In this document: one piece after another, positions 1-8,546 of the stretch
How positions within the stretch are numbered: position 1 is the stretch's first letter
Layout of the letters: the number at the start of each line of letters is the position of its first letter
Source of the DNA: Burkholderia sp. OK233
GTDB taxonomy: Bacteria; Pseudomonadota; Gammaproteobacteria; Burkholderiales; Burkholderiaceae
Direction: 5' to 3'
Length of the DNA: 64,000 bases
Assembly: GCF_900230185.1 (NCBI RefSeq)
Contig: NZ_OCSR01000001.1
Coordinates: 5,270,001-5,334,000 of the forward strand
The notes under the pieces: generated by a model
What the model was told of the DNA's origin: nothing
Database searches by the model: none
What the model saw: only the letters and a program-made list of their open reading frames with translations
Program-made: the position numbers and the translations under genes

Positions 1-109
1 GATCCTTAAGCGCGGCGTCCATTTCAGTAATCAACACGTTGCGCGCCTTGTTGATGGCGAACCCCACGCTGTTTGTCAGACCGAAACTCTCCGGCGTGTA
101 GTGGTCCAT
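1..109 (-). CDS. MarR-family transcriptional regulator, N-terminal fragment
   Basis: Only the first 36 codons are inside the window; the gene continues beyond base 1. The peptide begins MDHYTPESFGLTNSVGF and continues with an INKARNVLITEMD helix, which resembles the first dimerisation helix of MarR regulators. The ATG is preceded by AGGAGCTGCGC, a good ribosome binding site. It follows the ferredoxin reductase gene on the same strand after a 196-bp gap that holds its own AT-rich promoter region and an inverted repeat, so it is probably transcribed separately and self-regulated. The DNA-binding winged helix is not visible, so the family call rests on the N-terminus alone. Confidence 0.6.
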   Translation of the reverse strand, partial: MDHYTPESFGLTNSVGFAINKARNVLITEMDAALKD

Positions 110-138
110 GCGCAGCTCCTTGTAGGTTGAAATAAATA

Positions 139-156
139 TATCTGCACAGTCAGATA
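139..156. promoter_or_regulatory. Inverted repeat, candidate MarR operator
   Basis: TATCTG and CAGATA arms are separated by 6 bp, in an AT-rich stretch 30 bp upstream of the MarR start codon. A further half-site-like CAGAT occurs just outside. Position and symmetry fit an autoregulatory operator; binding is inferred. Confidence 0.4.
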
Positions 157-305
157 CTGTCAAGAATAAATTTGTGGAGTCAGATTTATGAACGCAAGGC
201 GGGATGACAAGTATGTGCAGACGAATCCATTGCGCGTGGGCCGATGTCCGCGCGGCCGACCGCGGAGCACGGCCTCCTGCGCCGACTGAACGGTGCCGCC
301 CGCCG

Positions 306-1355
306 TCAGCCCGCCGCCCCGACCTTTTCCGCCAGCTTCGCGTCGTAACTGGAATGGACGTGCACCCGCTTCTTCTCCGGATAGGCGTACGTGTACGCCT
401 TGCGCAGCGCCAATGATGCCTCGTGAAACCCGGACAGAATCAGCTTCTGCTTGTTCGGATAGTTGGCGATGTCGCCGACCGCGAAAATGCCGGGCCGCGA
501 GCTCTCGTAGTTGGACGTATCCACATCGACGCGGCCGCCGTGAATCGACAGATTCCACTGCGCGATCGGTCCGAGATCGGCAACCAACCCGTACAGCACG
601 ACGAGTTGCTCGGTGGCGAGTTGCGTTTCGCCTTCGATATGCCGCAGTGCGATCGATTTCAGCGTATCGCCCTCGACGTTGAGCCCGGAAATCGCGCCGA
701 CGATGAAGTCCATCTCCCCTGCCTCGACCGCGCGCCGCATCGACTCGACGCTCGAATCCGCCGCGCTGAAGCCGTTGCGACGATGCACCAGCGTCACGCG
801 CCGCGCGACCTTGCGCAGCGCCAGCGCCCAGTCGAGCGCGGAATCGCCGCCGCCGGCCACCACCACGGTCTTGCCGGCGAAATCGGCGAGACGTTGCACG
901 CTGTAGTGCACGTGATGCGACTCCAACGGCACGGCTTCGGCCAGCGCCAGCTTTTGCGGCACGAACGCACCGTTGCCGGCGGCAAGCAGAATCGCCGCCA
1001 CGTCGAATACGAGGCCGCGGTCGGTGCGCACGGTCCAGCGTCCGTCGTCGCGCTGCTCGACCGACTCGACCCGTTGCTCGAGATGGATGGGCACATCGAA
1101 CGGCTTGCATTGCGCCATCAAACGCTCCACCAGCTCGCGCGCGGTACACGAGGGAATCGCGGGAATGTCGTAGATCGGCTTGTCCGGATAGAGCTCGATG
1201 CACTGCCCGCCCACCTTGCCGAGCCCATCGACGATCTGGCACGACAGGCCGATTACAGCGGCTTCGAAAGCGGCAAAAAGGCCGACGGGCCCGGCGCCGA
1301 CGATCAGGACGTCGGTGCGGATCGGTTGCGGAAGCGGGTCTGTTGCGGACGTCAT
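306..1355 (-). CDS. Ferredoxin--NADP(+) reductase, thioredoxin-reductase-like type
   Basis: A 349-aa FAD flavoprotein expected to pass electrons between NADPH and ferredoxin or flavodoxin in the cytoplasm. The N-terminal FAD-binding motif GAGPVG is at residues 20-25, the NADPH-binding motif AGGGDSALD lies near residue 165, and a second FAD motif GDIANYPNKQ is near the C-terminus. The CxxC redox pair of true thioredoxin reductases is absent, as is known for this FNR class. The ATG at 1355 is chosen over the one at 1367 because GAGA sits at a usable distance and homologues start MTSATD. It stands alone between the porin promoter region and the MarR gene. Confidence 0.9.
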   Translation of the reverse strand: MTSATDPLPQPIRTDVLIVGAGPVGLFAAFEAAVIGLSCQIVDGLGKVGGQCIELYPDKPIYDIPAIPSCTARELVERLMAQCKPFDVPIHLEQRVESVEQRDDGRWTVRTDRGLVFDVAAILLAAGNGAFVPQKLALAEAVPLESHHVHYSVQRLADFAGKTVVVAGGGDSALDWALALRKVARRVTLVHRRNGFSAADSSVESMRRAVEAGEMDFIVGAISGLNVEGDTLKSIALRHIEGETQLATEQLVVLYGLVADLGPIAQWNLSIHGGRVDVDTSNYESSRPGIFAVGDIANYPNKQKLILSGFHEASLALRKAYTYAYPEKKRVHVHSSYDAKLAEKVGAAG

Positions 1356-1615
1356 CCGGAGTCTCATGGGGTAGATCGATGATCCACCATACAGAATCGC
1401 CCGAAGCCCGGCAACGATGCCATTACAGGCGATAAGGACGCTTGGGTACAGCAGGCCTCGGACAGCCGGCGGTTGACGGAGACTTCATTGAATAGATTAA
1501 ATTTATGGAACTATAAAAAAACAACATTATTTTTATAACCGACGGCTTCGTATAGTCGAGCCCAGTTCGAATGCGCCCTACGCTCGGCGCCCTCCTTTCC
1601 CGCTACTGGACCACG

Positions 1616-2725
1616 ATGAAACTACTCAAGTTCGCCCCTCTCGCGATCGCCGGCGCACTCTCCAGTGCCGCCCACGCGCAAAGCAGCGTGACGCTGTATG
1701 GCCTGATTTCGGCGGGCGTCGGCTATGCGACGAATCAGGGCGGCAAGAACGCGTGGCAGGCACTTTCGGGGACCAACCAGAACCCGCGCTGGGGTTTGAA
1801 GGGCGTCGAAGATCTGGGCGGCGGCACGACCGCGATCTTCCAGCTGGAAAACGGCTTTAACGTGATGACCGGCACCGCGTCGCAAAACGGCCGCGAATTC
1901 GGCCGGCAGGCGTTTGTCGGTCTCGCCAGCAAGACGTACGGTACGTTGACCTTCGGCCGTCAGTACGACACGGTGCACGACTACGTCGGCCCGGTGATCA
2001 TCGCGAGCAACGGCGTGAACATCGGCGACAACGACAACGGCTATAACGACATCCGCGTGCAAAACGCGGTGAAGTACGTGACGCCCGACTATCGCGGCCT
2101 GAAGGCCACCGCCGAGTACGGTTTCAGCAACGCCACCGGTTTCGCCAACAACAATGCGTACAGCTTCGGTGCCGGTTACGAGAACGGCCCGCTGAAGTGG
2201 AGCGTGGTCTACGCGCAGTACAACAACCCGTTTAGCGCGACCAATCCGGACGGAGCGATTTCGAACGACTACGCCTCGTCGCTGCTGATCTTCGCGAAGA
2301 GCGCGCTGCATCCGGCCGCGTACGCGAGCAAGCAGCGCATCTTCGGCACGGGTGGCTTCTATACGGTCGGCCCCGCGCAATTTGCAGCGCTTTTCACCGA
2401 TGTCCGCTACGATTATCTCGACGGTTCGCATCTGCATTTGCAGAATTACAACCTGAACCTGAACTACCACGTGACGCCCGCGTTCATTCTCGGCGCAGCG
2501 TATGCCTTCACTGACGGCAAATACGATGTGATCAACACGAGCCCCAAATGGCATCAGGTCAATCTGCAAGCCGACTATTTCCTGTCGAAACGCACCGACG
2601 TCGCGCTGACGGTGATCGCGCAGCAAGCTGCTGGCGACGCGCAACACGCGCAGATTTTTGCCTACGCTCAATCCACCGGCATCCGTCAGATGATCGCGAC
2701 GGTCGGCATGCGCCACGTGTTCTGA
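1616..2725 (+). CDS. Gram-negative trimeric porin, Burkholderia type
   Basis: A 369-aa outer-membrane beta-barrel porin. Residues 1-21 form a signal peptide ending AHA before QSSVTLYG, the usual mature N-terminus of Burkholderia porins. Alternating hydrophobic residues run through the protein and it ends in phenylalanine (RHVF), the outer-membrane insertion signal. The in-frame ATG at 1571 would put 15 extra residues before the signal peptide and is rejected. The next gene, an exported nucleoside hydrolase, starts 2 bp after the stop, so the two are co-transcribed; this suggests the porin admits nucleosides or their products. The upstream 110 bp are very AT-rich and likely hold the promoter. 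Confidence 0.9.
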   Translation: MKLLKFAPLAIAGALSSAAHAQSSVTLYGLISAGVGYATNQGGKNAWQALSGTNQNPRWGLKGVEDLGGGTTAIFQLENGFNVMTGTASQNGREFGRQAFVGLASKTYGTLTFGRQYDTVHDYVGPVIIASNGVNIGDNDNGYNDIRVQNAVKYVTPDYRGLKATAEYGFSNATGFANNNAYSFGAGYENGPLKWSVVYAQYNNPFSATNPDGAISNDYASSLLIFAKSALHPAAYASKQRIFGTGGFYTVGPAQFAALFTDVRYDYLDGSHLHLQNYNLNLNYHVTPAFILGAAYAFTDGKYDVINTSPKWHQVNLQADYFLSKRTDVALTVIAQQAAGDAQHAQIFAYAQSTGIRQMIATVGMRHVF

Positions 2726-2727
2726 CG

Positions 2728-3846
2728 ATGATGAACGCCTTCGATCCAACGCAGGACCGGCGCGCGTTTTTGCGCACGGCCATGGGACTGGCAGCGGGTG
2801 CATCGGCGTGGCCGATGCTGGCCGCCGCTTCAGGTGTTGCCGGAGCGGCTGACGCGGCCAGTGGCACGTCCTCTTCGAGCGCCCCCGCTTTGCACAGCGG
2901 GGTGCGCCGCAGCGTGATCATCGATTGCGATCCCGGTCAGGATGACGCGATTGCGATCCTGTTCGCCCTCGGCGCGAGCGACCGGCTCGACGTGCGCGCG
3001 ATCACGACGGTCGCGGGCAACGTGCCGCTCAACCTCACCGAACGCAACGCGCGCATCGTGCGTGACTGGGCCGAGCGGTCGCAATCGCTGCCGGTCTATG
3101 CCGGCTGCCCGCGCCCGCTCACGCGCGAACTGATCACGGCCGCCAACGTGCACGGCAAGACCGGTCTCGAAGGCGTGCCGCTGCATGAGCCGCTCGCGCC
3201 GCTCGCGTCGCAGCACGCGGTGGCTTTTCTGATCGACACCTTGCGCGCGGCGCCGCCGCATAGCGTGACGCTGTGCGCGCTCGGGCCGTTGACCAACCTC
3301 GCCACCGCGTTCACCGAAGCGCCGGAGATCCGCAACGGCATCCGCGAAATCGTGCTGATGGGCGGCGCCTTCTTCGAGCGCGGCAACATCACGCCCGCGG
3401 CCGAGTTCAACATCTACGTCGACCCGCAGGCCGCGCAAGTCGTGTTTGCGAGCGGTGTGCCGATCGTCGTGCTGCCGCGCGACGTCGCCGTGAAAGCACC
3501 GATCACGCCGGCCCGGATCGCGCCGATTCGCGCGCTCGGCAATCGCTGCGGCATCATGGCCGCCGACATCATGGCCGCGGAAGTCGCCTATCAGAAGGGA
3601 CGCCGGGGCATCGAAGAAGCACCGATGTACGACCCCTGCGCGACCGGCTACCTGATCGAGCCATCCCTGTTCAAGGGACGCGAGGTCAACGTGATGATCG
3701 AGACAGTCGGCGAATGGACGCTCGGTGAAACCGTGGTCGACTGGAGCGGACATAGCGGCCGTAAGCCGAACGCGACCTGGATCACCGAAGTCGACGCGGA
3801 CGGTTTTTATGCCGCCTTGCGCGCACGGCTCGCCACGCTGCCGTGA
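2728..3846 (+). CDS. Exported inosine-uridine-type nucleoside hydrolase
   Basis: A 372-aa protein that should hydrolyse nucleosides to base and ribose. The calcium-binding signature DCDPGQDD begins the mature domain, and the conserved NITPAAEFNIYVDP active-site region is present. The N-terminus DRRAFLRTAMGLAAGASAW is a twin-arginine (Tat) leader, so the enzyme probably works in the periplasm. Two adjacent ATGs (2728, 2731) are possible. It lies 2-5 bp after the porin stop and near a base permease and an adenosine deaminase, which supports a nucleoside-scavenging role: split outside, then import the base. Confidence 0.88.
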   Translation: MMNAFDPTQDRRAFLRTAMGLAAGASAWPMLAAASGVAGAADAASGTSSSSAPALHSGVRRSVIIDCDPGQDDAIAILFALGASDRLDVRAITTVAGNVPLNLTERNARIVRDWAERSQSLPVYAGCPRPLTRELITAANVHGKTGLEGVPLHEPLAPLASQHAVAFLIDTLRAAPPHSVTLCALGPLTNLATAFTEAPEIRNGIREIVLMGGAFFERGNITPAAEFNIYVDPQAAQVVFASGVPIVVLPRDVAVKAPITPARIAPIRALGNRCGIMAADIMAAEVAYQKGRRGIEEAPMYDPCATGYLIEPSLFKGREVNVMIETVGEWTLGETVVDWSGHSGRKPNATWITEVDADGFYAALRARLATLP

Positions 3847-3908
3847 ACCGGCGACACCGCGAACCCGTGAAAGGCTCGGCAACCGCCATGCATAGAGCGC
3901 ACGTTGCG

Positions 3909-4835
3909 TCAGATATGCGCGGCGATCCACTCACGGCAAGCACGCACGTGCGGGCCGCGATCATCGCCGGCGAGCGAAATCAGTGCGATCGAACGGGTGA
4001 CGCGCGGTTTGTCGAGGCGCAACGCGACCAGTTCCGTATCGTGCAGATGCATGGTGTAGAGACTGGGCAGCACCGCAATCGCCAGACGGTGACGCACGAG
4101 TTCGTACAAAGGCTCCGTGTACTCGACGCGGTAGGCGACCGTCAGTTGCAGACCTTCGGCCCCGCCGGTCCGCTGCAACGCATCGCTGACGCTGCCGCGC
4201 ACGAACACCGCGAGATCGCGGCCCACCAGCTTCGCCCACGCAAGGCTCTTTTTCTGCGCGAGCGGATCGTCGCGCCGCACCACCACCACGATCTGATCCT
4301 CGAACAGGTCCTGGTAGCGCAACGCGGCTTCGCCGTCGTTGTCCGACGCGGCCGCATCGGGCTCGTGCACACCCACGCCGAAATCGACCGCCCCCTGGCG
4401 CACGGCATCGATCAAGGCAGTGTTCGGCATGTCGTTCAGCGTGAAGCGCAGCGACGCTTGTTGTGCGCGCAACGCGCCGAGCGCGGGCAACAGGCGCGCC
4501 GCAGCCGACGGAATCAGTCCGATGCGCACCGTCTGCACGCGTTCGGCGAAGGTGCTCGCCATATCGTCGAAGGTGCCGCGCGCCTGATTGAGCAGGCGCT
4601 CGGCGAGCGGCAGCACGCTGGCGCCCGCATGCGTGAGCGTCAGCCGATGCGCGGAGCGCGCGAACAGCGGACCGCCGAGCAGGAACTCGATCTGCCGGAT
4701 CGCCGCGGTCAGCGCAGGTTGCGTCAGGGCGAGCGACTGCGCGGCCTGCGTGAAGCTGCGCGCATGCGCGAGCGTCACGAAATACTGGATTTGCCGCAGC
4801 GTGAGCGCGGGCAAGAGGGACGAACGGTCGGTCAT
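3909..4835 (-). CDS. LysR-family regulator of the purine island
   Basis: A 308-aa LysR regulator. Its N-terminal winged helix contains LRQIQYFVTLAHARSFTQAA and the recognition helix ALTQPALTAAIRQIE; an effector-binding domain follows. The ATG at 4835 fits the family start; a TTG at 4844 is an alternative. It is divergent from the NCS2 permease only about 50 bp away, and convergent with the nucleoside hydrolase, so it probably controls both purine transcription units, perhaps with a purine base as effector (inferred). Confidence 0.87.
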   Translation of the reverse strand: MTDRSSLLPALTLRQIQYFVTLAHARSFTQAAQSLALTQPALTAAIRQIEFLLGGPLFARSAHRLTLTHAGASVLPLAERLLNQARGTFDDMASTFAERVQTVRIGLIPSAAARLLPALGALRAQQASLRFTLNDMPNTALIDAVRQGAVDFGVGVHEPDAAASDNDGEAALRYQDLFEDQIVVVVRRDDPLAQKKSLAWAKLVGRDLAVFVRGSVSDALQRTGGAEGLQLTVAYRVEYTEPLYELVRHRLAIAVLPSLYTMHLHDTELVALRLDKPRVTRSIALISLAGDDRGPHVRACREWIAAHI

Positions 4836-4888
4836 GGAGAGCAATGCATCGACGCAATGCGCAGCAGTATAAATGGCGCGGTTACAGG

Positions 4889-6265
4889 ATGAATCAATTG
4901 ATCAATAACGAATCTTCAATGCCGACAGCAAACAACCTGGCACCCACAGCGCGCGGCAGGTGGCTCGAACGGCGTTTCGCGCTCGCCGGGCGCAAGACCA
5001 GCGTGCGTATCGAAACAATCGCCGGCATCACCTCGTTTCTGGCGGCCGCCTATCTGCTGGTGGTGATTCCGTCGCTGCTGTCGGCAGGCGGCATGGATCG
5101 TGGCGCGGCGACGACCGCAACGATTCTCGTGTTCGTGCTGAGTACAGTGTTGATGGCGCTGTATGCGAATCTACCGTTTCTCGTGGGGCCCGGCATCGGC
5201 GGCTCGGTGATTCTCGGCATTACGCTCGCAGGCGAGCACGTCGCGTGGCAAACGGGTCTCGGCATCGCGTTCGTGTCCGGCGTGCTGTTTCTGATTCTGA
5301 CGCTAGTGGGCGCGCGCAGTCTCGTGGTGCGCCTGATTCCGGCGCAGATCAAACTCGGGCTCGGCGCCTCGATTGGCTTGTTCATCGCGGTGCTCGGTTT
5401 CCGTAACGCCGGGATGGTGATCGCCAACGCGAAGACCAATGCACTCGCGCTCGGCGACTTCTCGCGGCCCGGCACGCTGGTCGCCTTGATTGGTCTCGGC
5501 GCAGCTGTCGTGCTGCAAGGCCGCCGCGTGCCCGGCGCGATCTTGTGGGCGATCCTGATTGCGGCCGCTGCCGGTGTGCCGCTCGGCGTCACGCATATGC
5601 CCGCGTCGTTTCTGTCGTGGCCGCATAGCATCGCGCCGATTGCGTTCAAGCTCGACATTGCAAGCGCCTTGAGCGTGGCCGCGATTCCGTATCTGTTCGT
5701 GTTCTTCGCGGCGGAGTTTTTCTCGACGCTCGGCACCACGCTCGCGGTCGGCGCCAAAGCGGATCTGCTCGACGAAAACGCGAATCTGCCGAACATCAAT
5801 CGCCCGTTTCTCGTTGATTCGATTGCGGCGACGCTGGGTCCGGTGTTCGGCATTCCGGCACTCACAGCGCTGGTGGAATCCGCGGCAGGTGTTGAAGCGG
5901 GTGGACGTACGGGCCTTTCTTCGCTCGCAGCCGCCGCGATGTTCGCACTGATGCTGTTGTTCGTGCCCGTTGCGCTGGCCATTCCGAAAGAAGCCACCGC
6001 GCCCGCGTTGATCCTGATCGGGCTGTCGATGTTCAGCACGATTCGCCATACGCATTTCGACGACTTCAGCGACTCGCTGCCCGTTCTATCGATGGTGCTG
6101 CTCACACTGATGTCGAACAGCTTCGGCACCGGCATCGCGGGCGGCCTGCTCTGCTATGTGCTCGTCAAGCTGCTCGCCGGACGTTTTCGTGAAGTACCGT
6201 GGGGTCTCTATGTGCTGGCCGTGCCGCTCGGCTATTACTTCTATACCGTGGTCAAGCCGCATTGA
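4889..6265 (+). CDS. NCS2-family (AzgA-like) nucleobase permease
   Basis: A 458-aa inner-membrane protein with about 12-14 hydrophobic segments. The start LERRFALAGRKTSVRIETIAG and the later LVESAAGVEAGGRTGLSS match AzgA-type purine permeases, which import adenine, guanine or hypoxanthine with protons. The usual AzgA motif PGMGLNAYF is changed to PGIGGSVIL here, so substrate range may differ. The start at 4889 is uncertain: no clear ribosome binding site is seen, and an ATG at 4919 is possible; the palindrome ATCAATTGAT lies between them. Its divergent LysR and downstream adenosine deaminase support a purine role. Confidence 0.82.
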   Translation: MNQLINNESSMPTANNLAPTARGRWLERRFALAGRKTSVRIETIAGITSFLAAAYLLVVIPSLLSAGGMDRGAATTATILVFVLSTVLMALYANLPFLVGPGIGGSVILGITLAGEHVAWQTGLGIAFVSGVLFLILTLVGARSLVVRLIPAQIKLGLGASIGLFIAVLGFRNAGMVIANAKTNALALGDFSRPGTLVALIGLGAAVVLQGRRVPGAILWAILIAAAAGVPLGVTHMPASFLSWPHSIAPIAFKLDIASALSVAAIPYLFVFFAAEFFSTLGTTLAVGAKADLLDENANLPNINRPFLVDSIAATLGPVFGIPALTALVESAAGVEAGGRTGLSSLAAAAMFALMLLFVPVALAIPKEATAPALILIGLSMFSTIRHTHFDDFSDSLPVLSMVLLTLMSNSFGTGIAGGLLCYVLVKLLAGRFREVPWGLYVLAVPLGYYFYTVVKPH

Positions 6266-6376
6266 GATTTGCACCCTAGCACCCCGGTTACCCGACTTTG
6301 CCGCACATTTTTATCCCGCATTCGCACTAAACTGAATTAGCGTCGAGTTTTACGCACTACCGAAAACCATACCGAT

Positions 6377-7474
6377 ATGAAAGAGACATTGGGCAACGTG
6401 CCCGCATCGCGCCTTGGCATTACGCTCACCGATGCCCATCGCGCCTTCTTCACCGCCCTGCCGAAGGTCGAATTGCATTGCCATCTGCTGGGCGCGGTGC
6501 GTCACGAGACCTTTATCGCGCTCGCCGAAAAGAGCGGCGCGCCGATCGACCGCAAAGAGATCGACGCGTTCTATACGCGCGGCGAAAAACCCGTTGGTGT
6601 ACTGCGAGTGCTACGCGCGCTCGACGGGCATCTGCTCACGCATGCGGACGACCTGCATCGCATCGCCTACGAATATCTCGCCGATGCCGCCGCACATCAG
6701 GTGCGTCATAGCGAATTCTTCTGGAATCCTACCGGCACGGTGCGCGTCTCGAAGATTCCCTATGCGGATGCGCAAGCCGCCATCGTCACCGCGATTCGCG
6801 ACGCCGCGCGCGACTTCGGCATCAGCGCGCGACTGATCCCAAGCATCGACCGCGAAGCCGATCCCGACGAAGCGGTCGCGCTGGTCGACTGGATGTGCGC
6901 GCATCGCGCGGACGAAGTGGCGGGCCTCGGTATCGACTACCGCGAGAACGACCGGCCGCCTGAGTTGTTCTGGAAGGCGTACCGCAATGCGCGCAACGCC
7001 GGTTTCAAAACCACCGCGCATGCGGGCGAATTCGGCATGCCGTGGCGCAACGTCGAGACGGCCGTGGACCTGCTGCACTGCGACCGGATCGATCACGGCT
7101 ATACGATCGTCGACAACCCGCAGTTGGCGGCCCAATACGCGGAGCGCGGCATTATGTTCACCGTGGTGCCGACCAACTCCTACTATCTGCGCACACTCGC
7201 CCCGGAAGTCTGGGCCGAACAGCATCCAATGCGGCGTATGCCGGGTCTGGGCCTGAAAATTCACCCCAACACCGACGACCCGACGCTGCACAAAGTGACG
7301 CCGAGCGAAGCATGGCAATTGATGCATAGCCACTTCGGCTTCAGCATTGCCGAGTTGCGGCAGTTCATGCTGAACGGCATCGACGGCGCATGGATCGACG
7401 AAACGACACGCCACGCATGGCACGCGGCGTGGTGCGCTGAGTTTGACGCGTTGGCGGCGGCCTTGCCCGCTTAA
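6377..7474 (+). CDS. add: Adenosine deaminase family enzyme
   Basis: A 365-aa zinc amidohydrolase that should convert adenosine (or a related 6-aminopurine compound) to the 6-oxo form. Metal ligands are visible: HCH at residues 34-36, H215 in TTAHAGE, and D300 in HPNTDDP. E218 and H240 (DRIDHG) are the catalytic pair. Length fits the family. It follows the NCS2 permease after 111 bp with a promoter-like AT-rich gap, and is convergent with the next LysR gene. Some family members act on adenine or 6-aminodeoxyfutalosine, so the substrate is inferred from context. Confidence 0.85.
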   Translation: MKETLGNVPASRLGITLTDAHRAFFTALPKVELHCHLLGAVRHETFIALAEKSGAPIDRKEIDAFYTRGEKPVGVLRVLRALDGHLLTHADDLHRIAYEYLADAAAHQVRHSEFFWNPTGTVRVSKIPYADAQAAIVTAIRDAARDFGISARLIPSIDREADPDEAVALVDWMCAHRADEVAGLGIDYRENDRPPELFWKAYRNARNAGFKTTAHAGEFGMPWRNVETAVDLLHCDRIDHGYTIVDNPQLAAQYAERGIMFTVVPTNSYYLRTLAPEVWAEQHPMRRMPGLGLKIHPNTDDPTLHKVTPSEAWQLMHSHFGFSIAELRQFMLNGIDGAWIDETTRHAWHAAWCAEFDALAAALPA

Positions 7475-7527
7475 GTGCGGACAGTGCCTTGGGTCAGGCT
7501 AGTCAGGCTAGCCGCTCCCGCGCGGTT

Positions 7528-8388
7528 TCATTCACCAATCCAGGAACCGCGCAAATCGCTGTCGTGCAGCAATTGCAACAGCGTGCCCGCCGGACGGCTC
7601 AGCCGTTTGGCGGCCAGCGCGATAAATTCCACCGAGGGCAGCGCCGGCAGACTGGCCGCGTTGAGCGGGGGCGTCAGGCCTCGCGCGGCCAGATACTGCG
7701 GACGAACCGTGATACCGAGCCCGCCGCGCGCGGCCGCAATGCAGCCCGAGTGACTGCTGCTCGTACACACCACCTGCCAGCCGAAGCCGGCTTCAGCGAG
7801 CGCGTCGAGCACCACCGCTCGCGTCACGCTCGGCTCGGCGACCAGAATCAACGGCAACGGCTGGCTGAGATCGACCAGCGTGCCGGTGCGTGCCAGCCAC
7901 TCCAGCCGCCCCGTGAACAGCGGCACGCCGCGCCGGTCACCCAGACGCCGCTTGCCGACCAGCAGATCGATCGAACCGGCATCCAGCAACTCATACAGTT
8001 TGCCGGTCATACCGATCGTGATCTCCAGCTCGACATCGGGATGCGCGTCGCGAAACGCCGCCAGCACCGTAGGCAGCGGCCCGAGCGCGACGTCGTCCGA
8101 TGAACCGAGCCGCACGCGCCCTTTCAGGCGCGGCGCGCGAAACTGCGATTCGGCCCGCGCAAGCGCTTGCAGGATCACGCTGGCGTGCGCGAGCATGGCC
8201 TCGCCGTCCGGCGTCATCGCGAGCGAATGCGTATCGCGAACGAACAGGCGCCGCCCGACACTCTGTTCGAGCCGGCGGATGTGTTCGCTGACGCTCGACT
8301 GCGTGAGGTCGAGTTGCCGCCCCGCCTCGGTGAAGCTATGGCAGGCCGCGACGGTCGCGAAGGTCTTGAGCCAGATGGGATTGAGCAT
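7528..8388 (-). CDS. LysR-family regulator (divergent from DHA2 exporter)
   Basis: A 286-aa LysR regulator. The winged helix includes WLKTFATVAACHSFTEAGRQ and LTQSSVSEHIRRLEQSVGRR, followed by a substrate-binding-like effector domain. ATG at 8388. It is divergent from the efflux gene starting at 8547, and the gap between them contains an ATTGAC-N6-GTCAAT inverted repeat (8453-8470). That arrangement makes the exporter its likely target. The effector is unknown. Confidence 0.87.
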   Translation of the reverse strand: MLNPIWLKTFATVAACHSFTEAGRQLDLTQSSVSEHIRRLEQSVGRRLFVRDTHSLAMTPDGEAMLAHASVILQALARAESQFRAPRLKGRVRLGSSDDVALGPLPTVLAAFRDAHPDVELEITIGMTGKLYELLDAGSIDLLVGKRRLGDRRGVPLFTGRLEWLARTGTLVDLSQPLPLILVAEPSVTRAVVLDALAEAGFGWQVVCTSSSHSGCIAAARGGLGITVRPQYLAARGLTPPLNAASLPALPSVEFIALAAKRLSRPAGTLLQLLHDSDLRGSWIGE

Positions 8389-8452
8389 GCGTCATTGTCG
8401 TCCTGGTCATCGGCAAAGTCGATAACAGTCAACGCCCTTAGTGGGGTTCCCG

Positions 8453-8470
8453 ATTGACGACGATGTCAAT
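8453..8470. promoter_or_regulatory. Inverted repeat, candidate LysR operator
   Basis: ATTGAC, 6 bp, GTCAAT, in the 158-bp gap between a divergent LysR gene and a drug-exporter gene. It has the partial dyad and position of a LysR binding site; the role is inferred. Confidence 0.35.
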
Positions 8471-8546
8471 ATCATGACGCAATCCCCCCAACGATCGCTC
8501 CGAGCCCGGCCCGCCGGTCCGTCCGCCCCCCGCAGCTCAATTGAAC

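Noticed and set aside
160..1242. 360-codon minus-strand frame over the ferredoxin reductase gene
   Set aside because: Different frame of the same region; the 349-aa reading has complete FAD and NADPH motifs.
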